DNA of 64,000 bases from an uncultured Collinsella sp. (GCA_905208635.1 CAJLPX010000010.1:1-64000), one strand, 5' to 3'. Shown: positions 32,569-42,075, counted from the first letter of the stretch. Notes: generated from the letters alone by a model not told the origin. Numbers and translations are program-made.

Positions 32569-35235
32569 CTACTCCTGCACCTTGAGGGCTTCGGCCAGGC
32601 TGACGCGCTTGATGGAACGCGTGTGCAGCAGCGCCACGACCAGGTAGGTTGCAAAGCCGATGCCGACGCATGCAGCCATGGACCAAGCGGGCACGTAGAT
32701 CTCGATATTGCCGTTGTAGGCGAGCAGCATCGAGCGGAAGATGGCCGTGAGCGAGCCAATGATCACCGGCAGGCTCAGCACGAGCGACGCCGCCACGCAC
32801 AGCGTGATCGAGCGGATGTACAGATGCGAAATCTCGCCATCGCGATAGCCAAAGACCTTCATGTAGCTGATCGACCGGGCGCTATGGTCGATAACAGCCT
32901 TGGTCAGCAGGTACATAAACAGCAGGAAGATAAACACCGCGAGCCCGACCATCATGCCGATCATTTTGCTCATCATGCCGATGAACTGGTCGCCCACGGC
33001 GCGCATGTCGTCGGGCGTGGTGTCGCCGGCAAAGTAACGAGCATCGAGGTCGAGCTTCTCGTCGCTCACATAGCCGTTAAAGTAGGCGGCGTCGTTGTCG
33101 AACAGCTCGTTAAAGTCATCGATGCTCATATAGATATTCATGTCCGACTTTGAGCCCCAGGAGCAGCCCTTGTCCGCGTACTCAAGGGAATAATCCCGAG
33201 CCTCGTACTTGTCGCGAAGCTCGACCTTCTGGCCCTCGCTCCAGCCAAACTTGTCGAGCAGGCCGCCGCCAAAGACGACGTGTCCGTCGCCGATGTTGAG
33301 GCCCTTCCAGTAGCGCGAATCGGGCGAGATGCCGTAGACGGAAATCGTCTCCTCGCCATTACCATCGCCGCGGTCGTATTGCAGCTGGTAGACGGCGTAT
33401 CTCTCGGCCCGCGCGATTGCGCCAGCGCCGTTGTCGGTCGTATTGACCGGGTGGATATCGTCGTTGTCAGTGTCGATCTTAGAGGCCTTGTCGATCAGGC
33501 CGATGGCCTCGTCGCGGTTGCAGCCGAGGGCAGCGGCAAGGTCATCGAGGCGCGCGTAGAGCGCGTCCTTCTTGTCCTGGACCTTGGCGAGCGCGTCCTG
33601 CGCCGCGGCCAGGCTCTCGGCAGACGGAGAGCTGGCCGCGGCATCGGTTGCCGTCTGCGCCGCATCGGCCGCGTCATCGAGCTCGTCACTGGCATCTTGG
33701 GCGGCGGAGAGCAGCGCGCCGTCAACCGACTGCAAGCGCTCGAGTGCCGACCACTGCTCGCGCTCCTCGGCAGTGCCCTCGAGCTCCAGCGGAGCCTTGA
33801 GCGTGTACTGGTGCTCGGCGACCAGGCTTGTCTCCAGGTTGTCGGCGTAATGCGTCATCGTGGGCAGAATCGCCAGGCCAAAGAGCAGCAGCAGCGAGGC
33901 AAACGCAATGCCCACGAAGAGCGTGGCGAAGTTGCCTAGGTTGCGCAGGAAGATACGAAGGCGGAAGCGCGAGACAAAGCCCATGCGCTCCGGCAGCTGC
34001 AAGCCGCGCTTGGTGCCCGATTTGCCGCTCGCCTCGTGACGAAGGAACTGCAACGGCGTCTTGCCCATCTTGCGAAGCAGGCCCACCAGCGTGATGAGGA
34101 TGAGCGCGGCAGCGGGAACCACGGCGCACTTCACAAAAATCTCCCAGCTCCAGTACACCTGGAAGGGAGGCAGGCTGTACGAACCGTAATAGAGGCCGCG
34201 CATGGGCTCGGTAAAGAACGCGACGCCGAGCGCGGCGCCCAAAAGCGCCGCGAGCACGCCCACGATGGCGGGAAGCGCCAGGTAGTGCAGCACGATCTCG
34301 CGTCGACGATAGCCGCTGGCGAGCAGCGTGCCGATGATGGCGCTCTCCTCCTCGATGGTGGCGTCGGTAAGGACCACAAAGACAAACGCCATGATCACGA
34401 TGATAATGTCGAGCAGCGTCATCCACATCATGGAGTCGCCGTCTACGTCGTCGCGCGCGTAGCCAATACCCTGATTGGAATCGGCATCGATCAGATCGTC
34501 CACGCGCGCATCGGCATCGGTCAGCGCCTCGACCATATCTTGCTCGCCGTCGATGCGGTCTGCAGTGGGGAGGTCGCGATCGGCAAAGGTGAAGGAGTAG
34601 GTGTAGGCGGGTGCGCCGCCGGCATCCTCGAGCGCGGCAAAGCCGGCGTCGGTGACCTCGGCCACGCCGTACGTGATGGTGTTCACCGTAAAGTCCGAAT
34701 TGTTGAGGAACAGCGCCTGGCTATCGGGCTGGGTCATGATGCCGCAGACGGTGTAGGTGCGTCCCTCAAGCTCGACCTTATCGCCCACGACAAGGTCGTT
34801 GTTGGTGGCAAAAACGCGGTCGATAGCCACCTCATCGTCCGTCTTGGGCTCCTTGCCCTCACAGTAGGACGCGATATCGACCTTGGTGCGGTGCGCATAG
34901 GTGCGCAACGTGCGCTTGGTGCCGTCGTCGCCGGCGGTCTTTTTGATGATGGCGTCGATGGAGAAATTCTTGTAGAGCGTGACGCCGCCGACGTCGTCGG
35001 CTGCATCCTCGGCTGCCTTGAGCTGGTCGTCGGTAGCCTCGAAGGAGGCGGTCACGCGGCCGTCCTCAATCGTGTACGCATCGCGCATGTCGTCGATAAG
35101 GCAGCCGATGGAATGCGTCGCGAGCAAAAAGCCCGAGGTAAGGGCGATGCTCCCGCACATAAGCAAAAAGATGCCCAGGTACTTGCCGATATTGCGGCGC
35201 AGCTCGCGCGGGAGACGTTTTGCGAGAGGTGTCAT
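32569..35235 (-). CDS. ABC transporter permease, FtsX/MacB type
   Basis: 888 residues. A helix at 10-35 (YLGIFLLMCGSIALTSGFLL), a large extracellular domain, then two FtsX-type three-helix blocks near 245-390 and 760-888. Between them, around 420-740, is a second extracellular region that begins with a helix and includes an alanine-rich coiled coil (SDELDDAADAAQTATDAAAS and following). It would act with the ATPase encoded upstream to move or extract lipids, peptides or antibiotics at the membrane, as in the MacB superfamily. ATG 35235 lies 8 nt after the ATPase stop; the longer frame is a shadow of the ATPase gene. Confidence 0.87.
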   Translation of the reverse strand: MTPLAKRLPRELRRNIGKYLGIFLLMCGSIALTSGFLLATHSIGCLIDDMRDAYTIEDGRVTASFEATDDQLKAAEDAADDVGGVTLYKNFSIDAIIKKTAGDDGTKRTLRTYAHRTKVDIASYCEGKEPKTDDEVAIDRVFATNNDLVVGDKVELEGRTYTVCGIMTQPDSQALFLNNSDFTVNTITYGVAEVTDAGFAALEDAGGAPAYTYSFTFADRDLPTADRIDGEQDMVEALTDADARVDDLIDADSNQGIGYARDDVDGDSMMWMTLLDIIIVIMAFVFVVLTDATIEEESAIIGTLLASGYRRREIVLHYLALPAIVGVLAALLGAALGVAFFTEPMRGLYYGSYSLPPFQVYWSWEIFVKCAVVPAAALILITLVGLLRKMGKTPLQFLRHEASGKSGTKRGLQLPERMGFVSRFRLRIFLRNLGNFATLFVGIAFASLLLLFGLAILPTMTHYADNLETSLVAEHQYTLKAPLELEGTAEEREQWSALERLQSVDGALLSAAQDASDELDDAADAAQTATDAAASSPSAESLAAAQDALAKVQDKKDALYARLDDLAAALGCNRDEAIGLIDKASKIDTDNDDIHPVNTTDNGAGAIARAERYAVYQLQYDRGDGNGEETISVYGISPDSRYWKGLNIGDGHVVFGGGLLDKFGWSEGQKVELRDKYEARDYSLEYADKGCSWGSKSDMNIYMSIDDFNELFDNDAAYFNGYVSDEKLDLDARYFAGDTTPDDMRAVGDQFIGMMSKMIGMMVGLAVFIFLLFMYLLTKAVIDHSARSISYMKVFGYRDGEISHLYIRSITLCVAASLVLSLPVIIGSLTAIFRSMLLAYNGNIEIYVPAWSMAACVGIGFATYLVVALLHTRSIKRVSLAEALKVQE

Positions 35236-35243
35236 GACGCCGC

Positions 35244-35957
35244 CTACCAATCGAGCTCGGCGGCCGCGACGGGCGACTCGTTGAGCTCGTCCTCGACGAT
35301 GCACCCGTCGCGCAGGCGCAGCACGCGATTGGCCATGCGCGCGATGGCGGCGTTGTGGGTGACAATGATGATGGTGCAGCCGTAGGTGCGGTTGACGTCC
35401 TCCATGAGCTGCAAGATTTCCTTGGATGTCTTGTAGTCAAGCGCGCCGGTGGGCTCGTCGCACAGCAGCAGGCCCGGGTTTTTGACGAGTGCGCGGCCGA
35501 TGGCGCAACACTGCTGCTGGCCGCCCGAGACCTGGCGCGGAAACTTGTTGCGGTGCTCGTAGAGGCCCAGCGAACGCAGCAGGTCGTCGACATTGAGCGG
35601 GTTTTTGGACAGGTGCGCCGTGACCTCGATGTTCTCCTTGATGGTAAGGTCGGGCACCAGGTTGTAGAACTGGAAGACAAAACCCAGCTCACGGCGGCGA
35701 TACTCGCCCAGATCGGTAGGTTTGAGCACCGTGAGGTCGCAGCCGTCCACCATGATGGAGCCACCGTCGGCATCCTCCAGGCCGCCGATCAGGTTGAGAA
35801 AGGTCGACTTGCCCGAGCCCGAGGGCCCCAGCATGACGCAGATCTCGCCGCGGTTGATGGACGTGTCGATGCCATCGAGTACCGTCAGGCGCGCATCACC
35901 GTCGCCGTAGTGTTTCTTGAGCCCGTTGACCTGGACGTAGGCATGCTTTGTCGCCAT
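35244..35957 (-). CDS. ABC transporter ATP-binding protein, LolD/MacB type
   Basis: 237 residues. Walker A GPSGSGKS, Q-loop FQFYN, signature VSGGQQQ, Walker B LLLCDEPTGALD and switch histidine in IIVTHN are all intact. It powers the FtsX-type permease whose gene follows after 8 nt. GGGGGA precedes ATG 35957. No two-component system of the Bce type is directly attached to this pair. Regulation is unknown; the upstream gap carries an inverted pair of 27-bp palindromes. Confidence 0.95.
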   Translation of the reverse strand: MATKHAYVQVNGLKKHYGDGDARLTVLDGIDTSINRGEICVMLGPSGSGKSTFLNLIGGLEDADGGSIMVDGCDLTVLKPTDLGEYRRRELGFVFQFYNLVPDLTIKENIEVTAHLSKNPLNVDDLLRSLGLYEHRNKFPRQVSGGQQQCCAIGRALVKNPGLLLCDEPTGALDYKTSKEILQLMEDVNRTYGCTIIIVTHNAAIARMANRVLRLRDGCIVEDELNESPVAAAELDW

Positions 35958-36063
35958 GCTATCCCCCGTTGTTAGCCTTCTGCTACTTTTCTAGGGTAAT
36001 AGTAAACCTGGGCGAACTATTTTTTAGCGACAGGCGCAATTTTTTCCAAACCAGTCATTGGGC

Positions 36064-36123
36064 ACTCATTGGGGACAGACTTATATGACTGAAACCACTC
36101 ATTTAAGTCTGTCCCCAATGAGT
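36064..36123. repeat. Two 27-bp 'actcatt' palindromes in opposite orientation, copies 5 and 6
   Basis: 36064-36090 (actcattggggacagactta then tatgact) and 36097-36123 (actcatttaagtctgtcccc then aatgagt) face each other with 6 nt between. Further fragments ctgtccccaagtg and acgtccccaagtg follow to 36173. The cluster separates the two ABC systems. Confidence 0.8.
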
Positions 36124-36181
36124 GCCGGGACTGTCCCCAAGTGCCAGCAGGAAAGGAACGTCCCCAAGTGACGGGTTACGG

Positions 36182-37387
36182 CTAGGCGTGGGATTTGGCG
36201 TGTGCGAGGGCTAGGCCTACGGCGGCGATGGCGGCGGCGAAGAGCACGGTGACGCCCAGGTCACAGACGATGTCGCCCAACACGGCAGACGTCAGGTCCG
36301 AGGCAAGCGCCTTGCCGATTGCGTCGTTCACCCAATACGTCGGCACAAAGTGCGCCACCGTCTGCACGGCCGAGCCCATGAGCGACAGCGGCATCCAGGC
36401 GCCACCCAAAAACGTCATGAGCATGCCGAGTAAGTTGCCCACACCGTTGAGCAGCTCCTCGCGCGCGCCCAGGCTCGAAAGGGCAAAGCCAACGGCCAGC
36501 GGCGTGCACGCCAGGGCAAACGTCGCCGCCAGCGCCAGGCACACACGACCCACGCCGACCTCGGCAACCGCGCCGGCAAAGCCCACGACGCCCATCATGC
36601 TCGACACAAACCAGATGCAGACGGTGAGCACTGCAGCAGCCGCGAACACGGCGAGCGAACGCTGGCGCTCGGAGACCGGGCCGGCCTCCATGCGGCGCAC
36701 GCGCTCGGGCTCGTTCATGCCCGAGAACACCAATCCCACCGACACGATGACCGACGAGATGATCGCGTACGCGCCAAAGTTGAAGTACGACTCGAGCGTG
36801 GTAGCAGCAGTCGAGTCGACCTTGACCTGCTCGATCTGGACCTCCGCGCGCTTTGCGGCCGCGTGCTCGGCGGCCCTTGCGACGTCACCGTTGGAGGCAG
36901 CGGGTTCAAGCGCCGCCGCAGCGCCCGCGAGCGAGATCCAGCGCGAGGCCTCGGCGGACGAAAGCGCCGCCGCCATGGTGCCGGAACCATAGGTCACGTC
37001 GAGCTTGGGCAGGGCCTCCCCCGCACGGGCGGCTGCAACAAGATCGTCCTCAAACCCCTCCGGGATAAAGAACACGCAATCGGCACTGCCCTTGGCGCTG
37101 TTGCTCTTGGAGAGCGCGTCGGCAAGGTCGTATGTGTCGTCGCCGACGCCCGTGACCAGGTCAAAGCGTGAGCCCAGGTGCTTGGTAAGCGCCCGCGAAA
37201 GGTCGCTATTGTCGCGGTCGACCACGATCACGTTGGTGTCGTAGGGCTTGTACTCGGTAAGCTGCGACGAGTTCCAGCTCACCGAAGCCGCGATGAATAC
37301 GCCCATGAGCGAGATGAACACCGTATAGATGAGCAGGTAGAACGGGTGCGCCAGCGCCATGCGAAGCGCGGTCTTAAAGGTGCTCAT
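36182..37387 (-). CDS. ABC-2 type transporter permease (second subunit)
   Basis: 401 residues. One helix near 15-37 (FYLLIYTVFISLMGVFIAAS), a large extracellular domain, then five to six helices from about 210, in the YhgE/ABC-2 membrane pattern (GMLMTFLGGAWMPLSLMG). Its start at 37387 overlaps the end of the first permease gene by 14 nt with GGAG 6-7 nt upstream, so the two are coupled and probably form a heterodimer. It belongs to the exporter whose ATPase is at 38571-39509. Substrate unknown. Confidence 0.85.
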   Translation of the reverse strand: MSTFKTALRMALAHPFYLLIYTVFISLMGVFIAASVSWNSSQLTEYKPYDTNVIVVDRDNSDLSRALTKHLGSRFDLVTGVGDDTYDLADALSKSNSAKGSADCVFFIPEGFEDDLVAAARAGEALPKLDVTYGSGTMAAALSSAEASRWISLAGAAAALEPAASNGDVARAAEHAAAKRAEVQIEQVKVDSTAATTLESYFNFGAYAIISSVIVSVGLVFSGMNEPERVRRMEAGPVSERQRSLAVFAAAAVLTVCIWFVSSMMGVVGFAGAVAEVGVGRVCLALAATFALACTPLAVGFALSSLGAREELLNGVGNLLGMLMTFLGGAWMPLSLMGSAVQTVAHFVPTYWVNDAIGKALASDLTSAVLGDIVCDLGVTVLFAAAIAAVGLALAHAKSHA

Positions 37388-38561
37388 AGCGGCTCCTTCC
37401 AAAGATCAGCGTAGCGGCGGCGACAAACACCAGGGCCATCAGGACGAGCGCGCCGGCGCGAACAGCGAAGGGCCCCAGGTCCTCAAAGAAATACAGGCGA
37501 TTGAACATGTCGCAGATGAGCTTGACGGGGTTGAGCCAGCACTCGACCGGACAAGCGCGGGCGACGTCGTCGGCAAGCGCCATCGCCGGCTCGCCGTAGA
37601 GGCCGGCGAACAGGGCGCACGTGGTGGCAAAGCCCGTGAGGATGCCCGACTTGGATGCCTTGCCGCCCTTAACGGGAAGCGTGCCCACAAAAAGCCCCAG
37701 GCCCGTGGCGGCAAGCGCGGATGCAGCCCCGCCCAGCAGGCACAACCCCTCGCGCCCGCCAAAGTCGACGCCCACGACCAGGCGCACGTAGCCGATCGCA
37801 ACCGCCATCGATGCAAAGGAAACCAGCCACGAGCCGACAAAAATGCCGGCCAGCGACGCCGTCTTGGAAAGACCGCCCACGCAGCGGCGCGCGCCGAGGC
37901 CGGACAGATTGGGCTGCAAATCGACGACGCTCAAAGCGGCAAACTCGGCAGACATCATCGCGACCAGGCCAAAGAGCGCGTAATAGTAGATGACCGTGCC
38001 ATCGGGCGTGGCACGAGTCAGGCTCACGCGGCGGGTTCCGCCCTCGAGCGACAGAGCGCGCGCAACCGCCTCCGGGTCGGCAAGGGCGGCCGGGTTGTCT
38101 TGGGCAATCTGGGACATGAGCTCGGCATTTTGCGTATACGAGCTTGCCACCGTCTCAAGGATGCTGCGGTCGGTAAGCACCGTCGACGCACGCGAGCTGT
38201 CATAGCTCGAAAGCAGCGTGAGCCTGGGCGTGCCCGCGGCATCAACCGTATAGATGCCCGCGACCTCGCCGGCCTTGAGCGCTTTGCGCGCGGCAGCCAA
38301 GTCTTCGTACTCGCTCACATCGAGCAGCTGATCGTCGCCTGCCTTGGCAAGCGAAGCTGCCACATCCTTAAAGGTCGAGGCATCCCAGGCCTCGTCCGCC
38401 ACGACGGCAACCGGCACCGGGTCGACCGTGCCGTCGGAGCTGAGGTTCGCAAACATAAACATGAACATCGTGGAAAGCGCGATAGGAAAGAGAGCGCCCC
38501 AGACCCACGTGCTCGGCCGGCGCAGCAACGTCTTGACTGTGGTGATGATGGTGTTGAACAT
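37374..38561 (-). CDS. ABC-2 type transporter permease (first subunit)
   Basis: 395 residues with the same layout as its partner: a helix near 20-40 (WVWGALFPIALSTMFMFMFA), a long extracellular domain to about 190, and six helices after that (YYYALFGLVAMMSAEFAALS, MALVFVAAATLIFG). It lies 9 nt after the ATPase gene and overlaps the second permease by 14 nt. Confidence 0.86.
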   Translation of the reverse strand: MFNTIITTVKTLLRRPSTWVWGALFPIALSTMFMFMFANLSSDGTVDPVPVAVVADEAWDASTFKDVAASLAKAGDDQLLDVSEYEDLAAARKALKAGEVAGIYTVDAAGTPRLTLLSSYDSSRASTVLTDRSILETVASSYTQNAELMSQIAQDNPAALADPEAVARALSLEGGTRRVSLTRATPDGTVIYYYALFGLVAMMSAEFAALSVVDLQPNLSGLGARRCVGGLSKTASLAGIFVGSWLVSFASMAVAIGYVRLVVGVDFGGREGLCLLGGAASALAATGLGLFVGTLPVKGGKASKSGILTGFATTCALFAGLYGEPAMALADDVARACPVECWLNPVKLICDMFNRLYFFEDLGPFAVRAGALVLMALVFVAAATLIFGRSRYEHL

Positions 38562-38570
38562 GGCCGCCCC

Positions 38571-39509
38571 CTAGTCGCGCAGCTCGCGGCCGGTGATCTC
38601 GAGGAACACGTCGTTGAGGGTCGGCGGTTCGGAATAGATGCGGCCGAGCGGCACGTCATGCGAGCGCAGCGCATCGAGAATGTCCGTCAGGTTGTGCGGG
38701 CTCGCTTCGCACGAAAACGTGAGCTGTCCCGCCGTTGCCGAAAGGTCCAGAACGTGCGGCAGGCTTGCGACGGCACCGAGCGCCGCACTCGGAACCTCGC
38801 CGACCTCGATTACAATCTTCTCGCCCATCTGAATCATGCGCTTGAGCTCGTCGTTAGTGCCCTGCGCCAGCACGCGCCCACCGTCCATGATCATGATGCG
38901 GCTGCAGATCTGCTCGACTTCCTCCATGTAATGGCTGGTATACACCACCGTGGCGCCCTCGTCGCGCAGGCGGCAGATGCCCTCCAGGATGGCGTTGCGG
39001 CTTTGCGGGTCGACCGCCACCGTGGGTTCGTCAAAAAAGATGAGCTCGGGCTTGTGCGCGATGCCGCAGGCAATGTTGAGCCGGCGCGCCAGGCCGCCCG
39101 AGAGCTTGCCGGGGCGGAACTTGGTAAAGTCGCCCAGGCCGACAAAGTCGATCGCCTCGTCCACCAGCGCGCGGCGGCGCTTGCGGTCGTTGACGTAGAG
39201 ACTGCAGAAATAGTCGATGTTCTCGCGCACGGTGAGCTCGTCGAACACCGCCACCTGCTGTGGCACCACACCGATGCGGCGCTTGAGGTCGTAGCGGGCG
39301 GGCGTCATGCGCTCGCCGAACAGCTCGATGGTGCCTTTGTCGTAGGCGAGCAGCTGCAGGATGCAGTTGATGGACGTGGTCTTGCCCGAGCCGTTGGGGC
39401 CCAGCAGGCCAAAGATCTCGCCGGGGGCGATACTCAGGTTAAAGTGGTCGAGCGCAATACGGTCGTCGTAGCGCTTAACGAGGTTTTCGACGTGGACGAT
39501 GTCTGTCAT
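38571..39509 (-). CDS. ABC transporter ATP-binding protein (ABC-2 exporter)
   Basis: 312 residues. Walker A GPNGSGKT, Q-loop VVPQQ, signature LSGGLARRL, Walker B LIFFDEPTVAVDP, switch His in YTSHYMEE, and a C-terminal extension typical of drug/lipid/Nat-type exporters. First gene of a three-gene operon with two permeases. Its start faces the histidine kinase gene 200 bp away on the other strand, so the two-component system probably controls this exporter, an arrangement common in antibiotic-resistance ABC systems. Confidence 0.94.
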   Translation of the reverse strand: MTDIVHVENLVKRYDDRIALDHFNLSIAPGEIFGLLGPNGSGKTTSINCILQLLAYDKGTIELFGERMTPARYDLKRRIGVVPQQVAVFDELTVRENIDYFCSLYVNDRKRRRALVDEAIDFVGLGDFTKFRPGKLSGGLARRLNIACGIAHKPELIFFDEPTVAVDPQSRNAILEGICRLRDEGATVVYTSHYMEEVEQICSRIMIMDGGRVLAQGTNDELKRMIQMGEKIVIEVGEVPSAALGAVASLPHVLDLSATAGQLTFSCEASPHNLTDILDALRSHDVPLGRIYSEPPTLNDVFLEITGRELRD

Positions 39510-39708
39510 GAGGCGGCCCTTCTGTTGGTCGTGGCCCGGTACGATTGCATCATCGCAGGAGCGGGCGGCGCGCGCCAGTGAGCTTTGTCACGAGTGCGAG
39601 GGTCTTGGTCGTGCGGCCTGCCGACGCCCCCGCTTTGCCACGCGGGAGGAATGTCACGGTTGCGCAGGCGGCCCCTCCACCATGCGCGGCTTCGCGTACA
39701 ATACCCGT

Positions 39709-40854
39709 ATGAACAGGCTTTTCGACAAATTGATCGTGCTGGCGTGCTGTATTGCGGCCGCCATGGGTCTTGCTGTGAACGCTCACCTGGTCGCGGCGTT
39801 TTGCCTTGGCGTTATTGCCACCTCGCTAGCCGAGGTCGCACGGGGGAACCGCGCCCGCCGTGCGAGCGAGGCCGCGAGCTACGTTTACGTCATCGCGGCT
39901 GTCTTCGTGCCGCCGTTTGTGCCGTTTGCGCCTCTCGCCCTCTATGACATCGCGCGGCGCGTGCGCCGTGAGCACGCCTGGATCGCGCTGGGCATTGGCG
40001 TCGTCTTTGTCTTTGCGCTCGTCGCGGACCTTCGCACCGACGCGCTCACCGCCCGAACGCTCCTGCTGACCGCCATCCTTTCGGTTGCCGCCACCTTGCT
40101 ATCGCTACGTACCGCCCAGTTAGAGCGCGAGCAGCAGCGCATGCGCCGTACCCGAGACGAGCTGCAGGAACGAGCCCTCGCGCTCGAGGCGCGCAACCGC
40201 GACCTTGCCGACCGCCAGGACTACGAAGTCGAGCTCGCGACGCTCGCCGAACGCGCCCGCATCGCGCGCGAGATCCACGATAATGTCGGGCACCAGCTCA
40301 CGCGTGCCTCGCTGCAGACCGAGGCCCTGCGCGTCGTGCACGCCGACGAGCCCGGCGTCGCCGCCGATTTCGCCGACGTCAAACGCACGGTTGACGAGGC
40401 GCTCCAGCTCGTACGTGCCAGCGTCCATGCGCTCAACGACAACGCCGTCGACCTTTCCGTGCAGCTCGAACGCATTGTTGAAGGCGTGCGCTCGGACGGC
40501 GGCCCGCAGATTGAGCTTGAAGTTATGGCCGAGCATGCGCCCGCAAATGTCGCCAACTGCTTTGCGGCGGTCCTGCGCGAGGCGCTTTCCAACGCCATGC
40601 GCCACGCCCATGCCAATGCCGTTACCGTGCGGTGCATGGAGCATCCGTCGTTTTACCAGCTCATCGTTACCGATAATGGCGCGGACGCGACCCCGGCGAG
40701 CAGCAGCAACGTCGCAGAAGGCATGGGGCTCGGCTCCATGCGCGAGCGCGTCGAGGCGCTTGGCGGCACCTTCACCGCCGGTCCGCGCGCCGGTGCCGGC
40801 GGCTGGCGTGTGTTCGCCACCGTTCCCAAACAGCAAGGAGATGAGGGCCGATGA
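39709..40854 (+). CDS. Sensor histidine kinase, NarX/DesK type
   Basis: 381 residues from ATG 39709. Four or five N-terminal helices without a large sensor domain (about 1-130), a coiled-coil linker, then HisKA_3: ERARIAREIHDNVGHQL with the phospho-accepting His. The HATPase domain follows (LREALSNAMRHAHA, VTDNG, MGLGSMRERVEALGG). TACAAT at 39697-39702 ends 6 nt before the ATG, so transcription and translation may begin together (leaderless); an in-frame ATG at 39682 is the alternative. It overlaps the response regulator gene by 4 nt (ATGA). Confidence 0.92.
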   Translation: MNRLFDKLIVLACCIAAAMGLAVNAHLVAAFCLGVIATSLAEVARGNRARRASEAASYVYVIAAVFVPPFVPFAPLALYDIARRVRREHAWIALGIGVVFVFALVADLRTDALTARTLLLTAILSVAATLLSLRTAQLEREQQRMRRTRDELQERALALEARNRDLADRQDYEVELATLAERARIAREIHDNVGHQLTRASLQTEALRVVHADEPGVAADFADVKRTVDEALQLVRASVHALNDNAVDLSVQLERIVEGVRSDGGPQIELEVMAEHAPANVANCFAAVLREALSNAMRHAHANAVTVRCMEHPSFYQLIVTDNGADATPASSSNVAEGMGLGSMRERVEALGGTFTAGPRAGAGGWRVFATVPKQQGDEGR

Positions 40855-41480
40855 GGCTCATCGTTGTCGACGACGACCGCCTAGTGGTCGATTCGCTCAA
40901 GATTATCCTGGGCGCCCAAACGCAGATCGAGGTAGTGGGCACCGGAGCCGACGGCAACGACGCGGTGGCACTCTACGCCGAACTCGCACCCGATATCGCG
41001 CTGCTCGACATTCAGATGCCGGGGCGCGACGGCCTTTCGGCGGCGCGCGAGATCCTTGAGCACGACCCCGCGGCACGCGTGGTGTTTCTGACGACATTCT
41101 CGGATGACGAGTACATTGTGTCGGCGCTCAAGCTGGGCGCCCGCGGTTACCTGATCAAGACCGATGTCGCCGCCATTCCGCCAGCGTTGGCGCAGGTCAT
41201 GGATGGCAAACGCGTGCTCGAGGGCAAGGCGATCGAAGATGTCGATTTTGATGGGGCGAACGCTGAGGCCGGTGCGACTCGCCGGCCCGCGGCCTTTGCC
41301 GGTCTGACCGACCGCGAGTTCGAAGTCGCCGAGCTCATCGCCCGCGGCCTCGATAACAAGGAGATTGCCGCCACGGCTTATATGGGAGAAGGCACGGTGC
41401 GCAACCACATCAGCTCGATCCTGGCCAAAATGGGCCTGCGCAACCGTACGCAAATCGCCATCGCCTACCTGCGAGGGTAA
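40851..41480 (+). CDS. Response regulator, NarL/LuxR family
   Basis: 209 residues. Receiver domain with acidic triad D7-D8-D9 and phospho-acceptor Asp53 in LLDIQMPGRDG, conserved Thr in FLTTFSDD and Lys in YLIKTD. A linker and LuxR-type helix-turn-helix follow: LTDREFEVAELIARGLDNKE, then IAATAYMGEGTVRNHISSIL. The gene overlaps the histidine kinase by 4 nt. Likely target is the divergent ABC exporter, by position. Confidence 0.95.
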   Translation: MRLIVVDDDRLVVDSLKIILGAQTQIEVVGTGADGNDAVALYAELAPDIALLDIQMPGRDGLSAAREILEHDPAARVVFLTTFSDDEYIVSALKLGARGYLIKTDVAAIPPALAQVMDGKRVLEGKAIEDVDFDGANAEAGATRRPAAFAGLTDREFEVAELIARGLDNKEIAATAYMGEGTVRNHISSILAKMGLRNRTQIAIAYLRG

Positions 41481-41540
41481 TTACCCAACGGCCGACCGCT
41501 TTGGCATAGCAAAATGGCTGCCATCGATTTAATGCCATTT

Positions 41541-41694
41541 CAAAACTAAGCCGGTTTACGGGGCTAAACTCAGGACCCCCATCCATACCCGCGTTTTCTG
41601 CAAAATGACGGCTCGTCTACCTGCAGTTTTATTTTCACGAATATCGGCATGGTTGGGGACTCGTGACTCAGCCCCGTAAACCGGCATAGTTTTG
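41541..41694. repeat. 154-bp palindrome, type 1, left of the surface-protein gene
   Basis: 25-nt outer arms (41541-41565 and 41670-41694; caaaactaagccggtttacg and its complement) match at all but one or two positions. The middle has a hairpin of the type ctacctgcagttttattttc. It is a type 1 unit; its mate is at 49103-49256. Confidence 0.8.
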
Positions 41695-41790
41695 TTTGAA
41701 CGGTCCTGCGCGAACGCATCCACCAGCCGCGTGGGGCCAAAAATGATCCGTTTTCCTCCGTCCCCGGGGGATCATTTGGCGGCGCCAACC

Positions 41791-41944
41791 ACGAAATCGG
41801 CCCATCTACTACGTTTGACTCGATACCCCTGACCATGCCTTCGTTTTGAACAAAACCGCAGGCGTTCTACCTGCGGTTTTGTTTTCGCGTTTTTTGGCAT
41901 GGTTGGGGGTAAGGGGATAAACGTAGTAGATGGGCCGATTTCGT
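41791..41944. repeat. 154-bp palindrome, type 2, left of the surface-protein gene
   Basis: 26-nt outer arms (41791-41816, 41919-41944) are perfectly complementary and contain ggcccatctactacgttt. A central hairpin, ccgcagg/cctgcgg followed by ttttgtttt, looks like a terminator. A linker hairpin (atgatcc ... ggatcat, 41745-41774) joins it to the type 1 unit. The whole 41481-42088 gap consists of these elements plus two hairpins; I see no gene in it. Confidence 0.85.
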
Positions 41945-41974
41945 GGCGGCCCTTCCTCCCCTGCGCACAAAAGT

Positions 41975-42009
41975 GCCGCCACGGAGAAGGGAGACGTCTC
42001 CGTGGCGGC
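41975..42009 (-). terminator. Terminator hairpin downstream of the surface-protein gene
   Basis: A 13-bp perfect stem gccgccacggaga / tctccgtggcggc with a 9-nt loop. It lies about 80 nt after the stop. Confidence 0.6.
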
Positions 42010-42051
42010 TGGGGGTGGGGGTGGGGGCTATGTTCTGGCTTCCCGCCGGCC

Positions 42052-42075
42052 GCCCGGGGCCTTTTGGCCCCGGGC
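42052..42075 (-). terminator. 10-bp GC hairpin directly after the surface-protein stop
   Basis: gcccggggcc-tttt-ggccccgggc, a perfect stem with a 4-nt loop, 14 nt past the stop. No T-run on the minus strand, so it may work with the hairpin at 41975. Confidence 0.55.

Noticed and set aside
41570..41836. Short frames with the shared residues NVVDGPISW, also at 41899-42141 and 48659-48898
   Set aside because: They recur because the DNA palindromes recur, and lie inside the palindromes with stem complementarity; no ribosome site or conserved frame supports a protein.
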